From: a virus
Reading direction: 5' to 3' (one strand)
Virus record (IMG/VR): IMGVR_UViG_3300049222_000566
Coordinates: 1-24,470 of that record
DNA length: 24,470 bases
Numbering within the stretch: the first letter of the stretch is position 1; each line of letters starts with the position of its first letter. Both the position numbers and the translations under genes were made by a program. A model generated the notes under the pieces. It was not told the DNA's origin, did not search any database, and was given only the letters and a program-made list of their open reading frames with translations. Shown piece by piece: positions 23,745-24,470 of the stretch.

Positions 23745-24470
23745 TACCAAATATCTTCGAAATCTTCTCCTTCATTCGCTTTGGAATAGTCCGTGGGACG
23801 TACAGCAAAAAAGTCAGTATGAGTGTGACCACCAGTGAGATGGTAAAACCAATCGAGTCTGCTTGCTGCTTCGTCATCATATTCAAAGTATTCCCTGATG
23901 TTTGTGTAACCGAGTTCATTGATTTTTTCATTAAGTCGTTTTCTAATAAATTGTTTGAGATCGTTGGCTTTAAGGTTTTCAATATCTCCTTGTTCAAACA
24001 TTTTGTCAATATATTTTTCTTCTGCTTTAAGCATTGCTTCTGCTGCATCTATAACATCTTTTTTACAATCTTGTAATAAGTTAGGATCTTCTTGACACAT
24101 GTGCCTAAACAACTGGCAGCCCATCTTACTATGCAATGATTCATCTCGCACAGACCATTTCATTTGCTGACCAATACCTTTTAAAAGGTTTCTTAACTGG
24201 AAGCTATATAATACCGCAAAAGCAGAATATAAACTAACTCCTTCAGCAAAAGCACTAAAAATAGCCAACGATTTTGCAATACCAATTTTATCAGTTCCTT
24301 CATAGCTAACTAAATTATCAAAGCGCTCCATAGTAGCTTCATCCTGTAAAAACGCTTCAAAGTTTTCTAAACCTAAGGTTTCATTTAAATAGCTATATGC
24401 TACAGCATGTATTGTTTCCTGAGAACCAAACATCATAGCCATCTGCTGTATTTCATGTTTAGGAAACCAG
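23744..24470 (-). CDS. nrdB: Class I ribonucleotide reductase, beta subunit (5' end outside window)
   Basis: The frame is open at the right edge and yields the C-terminal 241 residues. The ferritin-like diiron site is visible, counting from the first complete codon: E18-x2-H21 (QETIHAVAY), E76 (FAEGVS) and E110-x2-H113 (RDESLH). Y25, four residues after H21, is in the place of the E. coli Y122 radical tyrosine, which points to a tyrosyl-radical enzyme rather than a tyrosine-less subclass. Y228 near the C-terminus (TDYSKA) fits the tyrosine that passes the radical to the alpha subunit, and the tail ends DFEDIW. The protein makes the radical needed by NrdA. The first metal ligand lies beyond the edge. 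The stop overlaps the next gene's ATG, so expression is probably coupled; the promoter must lie to the right. Confidence 0.95.
   Translation of the reverse strand, partial: WFPKHEIQQMAMMFGSQETIHAVAYSYLNETLGLENFEAFLQDEATMERFDNLVSYEGTDKIGIAKSLAIFSAFAEGVSLYSAFAVLYSFQLRNLLKGIGQQMKWSVRDESLHSKMGCQLFRHMCQEDPNLLQDCKKDVIDAAEAMLKAEEKYIDKMFEQGDIENLKANDLKQFIRKRLNEKINELGYTNIREYFEYDDEAASRLDWFYHLTGGHTHTDFFAVRPTDYSKANEGEDFEDIW

Noticed and set aside
23745-23750. TTG start for the zinc-ribbon membrane protein
   Set aside because: An ATG two codons later overlaps the nrdB stop as TAATG, the same arrangement used at 5562 and 11153.
23731-24048. Lys/Gln-rich minus-strand frame overlapping nrdB
   Set aside because: It is an out-of-frame shadow of nrdB, whose diiron ligands and C-terminus are intact in the other frame.

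Overview
The window looks like a piece of a tailed-phage genome (podovirus-type virion module plus nucleotide metabolism), AT-rich, most likely from an uncultured marine phage infecting a Bacteroidota (flavobacterial) host. Signs of such a host are: none of the start codons has a recognisable Shine-Dalgarno sequence, and leaders are A/T-rich instead; the large tail protein ends in a BACON domain, a module typical of Bacteroidota and their phages; and every one of the 16 genes with a visible end stops with TAA. The virion gene order resembles crAss-like phages and related marine podoviruses, but terminase and replication genes lie outside the window, so the exact group cannot be fixed.

Positions 1-21539 (plus strand) are one long, tightly packed structural block: the 3' part of the portal gene, an acidic scaffold-like protein, the major capsid protein, a head-associated protein, two probable head-tail ring/connector proteins, a 1323-residue P22-gp10-like tail protein with adhesin-type C-terminal domains, a 79-residue unknown, a GNAT-like protein, then four probable internal or ejected virion proteins (397, 518, 2236 and 301 residues). 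The 2236-residue protein is a multidomain giant with two separate HExxH metallopeptidase-type motifs. Several genes overlap by TAATG or are a few bases apart. A UUCG-capped hairpin after the capsid gene and a second 10-bp hairpin two genes' ends later are the main RNA structures inside the block.

Positions 21644-24470 (minus strand, convergent) hold a class I ribonucleotide reductase operon read from right to left: nrdB (cut by the right edge), a small zinc-ribbon plus membrane protein, and a compact nrdA without ATP-cone. A strong bidirectional terminator sits between the two convergent blocks, preceded by two mutually exclusive hairpins. The enzyme would reduce host ribonucleotides to dNTP precursors during replication, while the plus-strand block builds the particle. 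No tRNA, CRISPR array, insertion sequence, integrase or attachment site was seen, and no stretch above 300 bases is gene-free.
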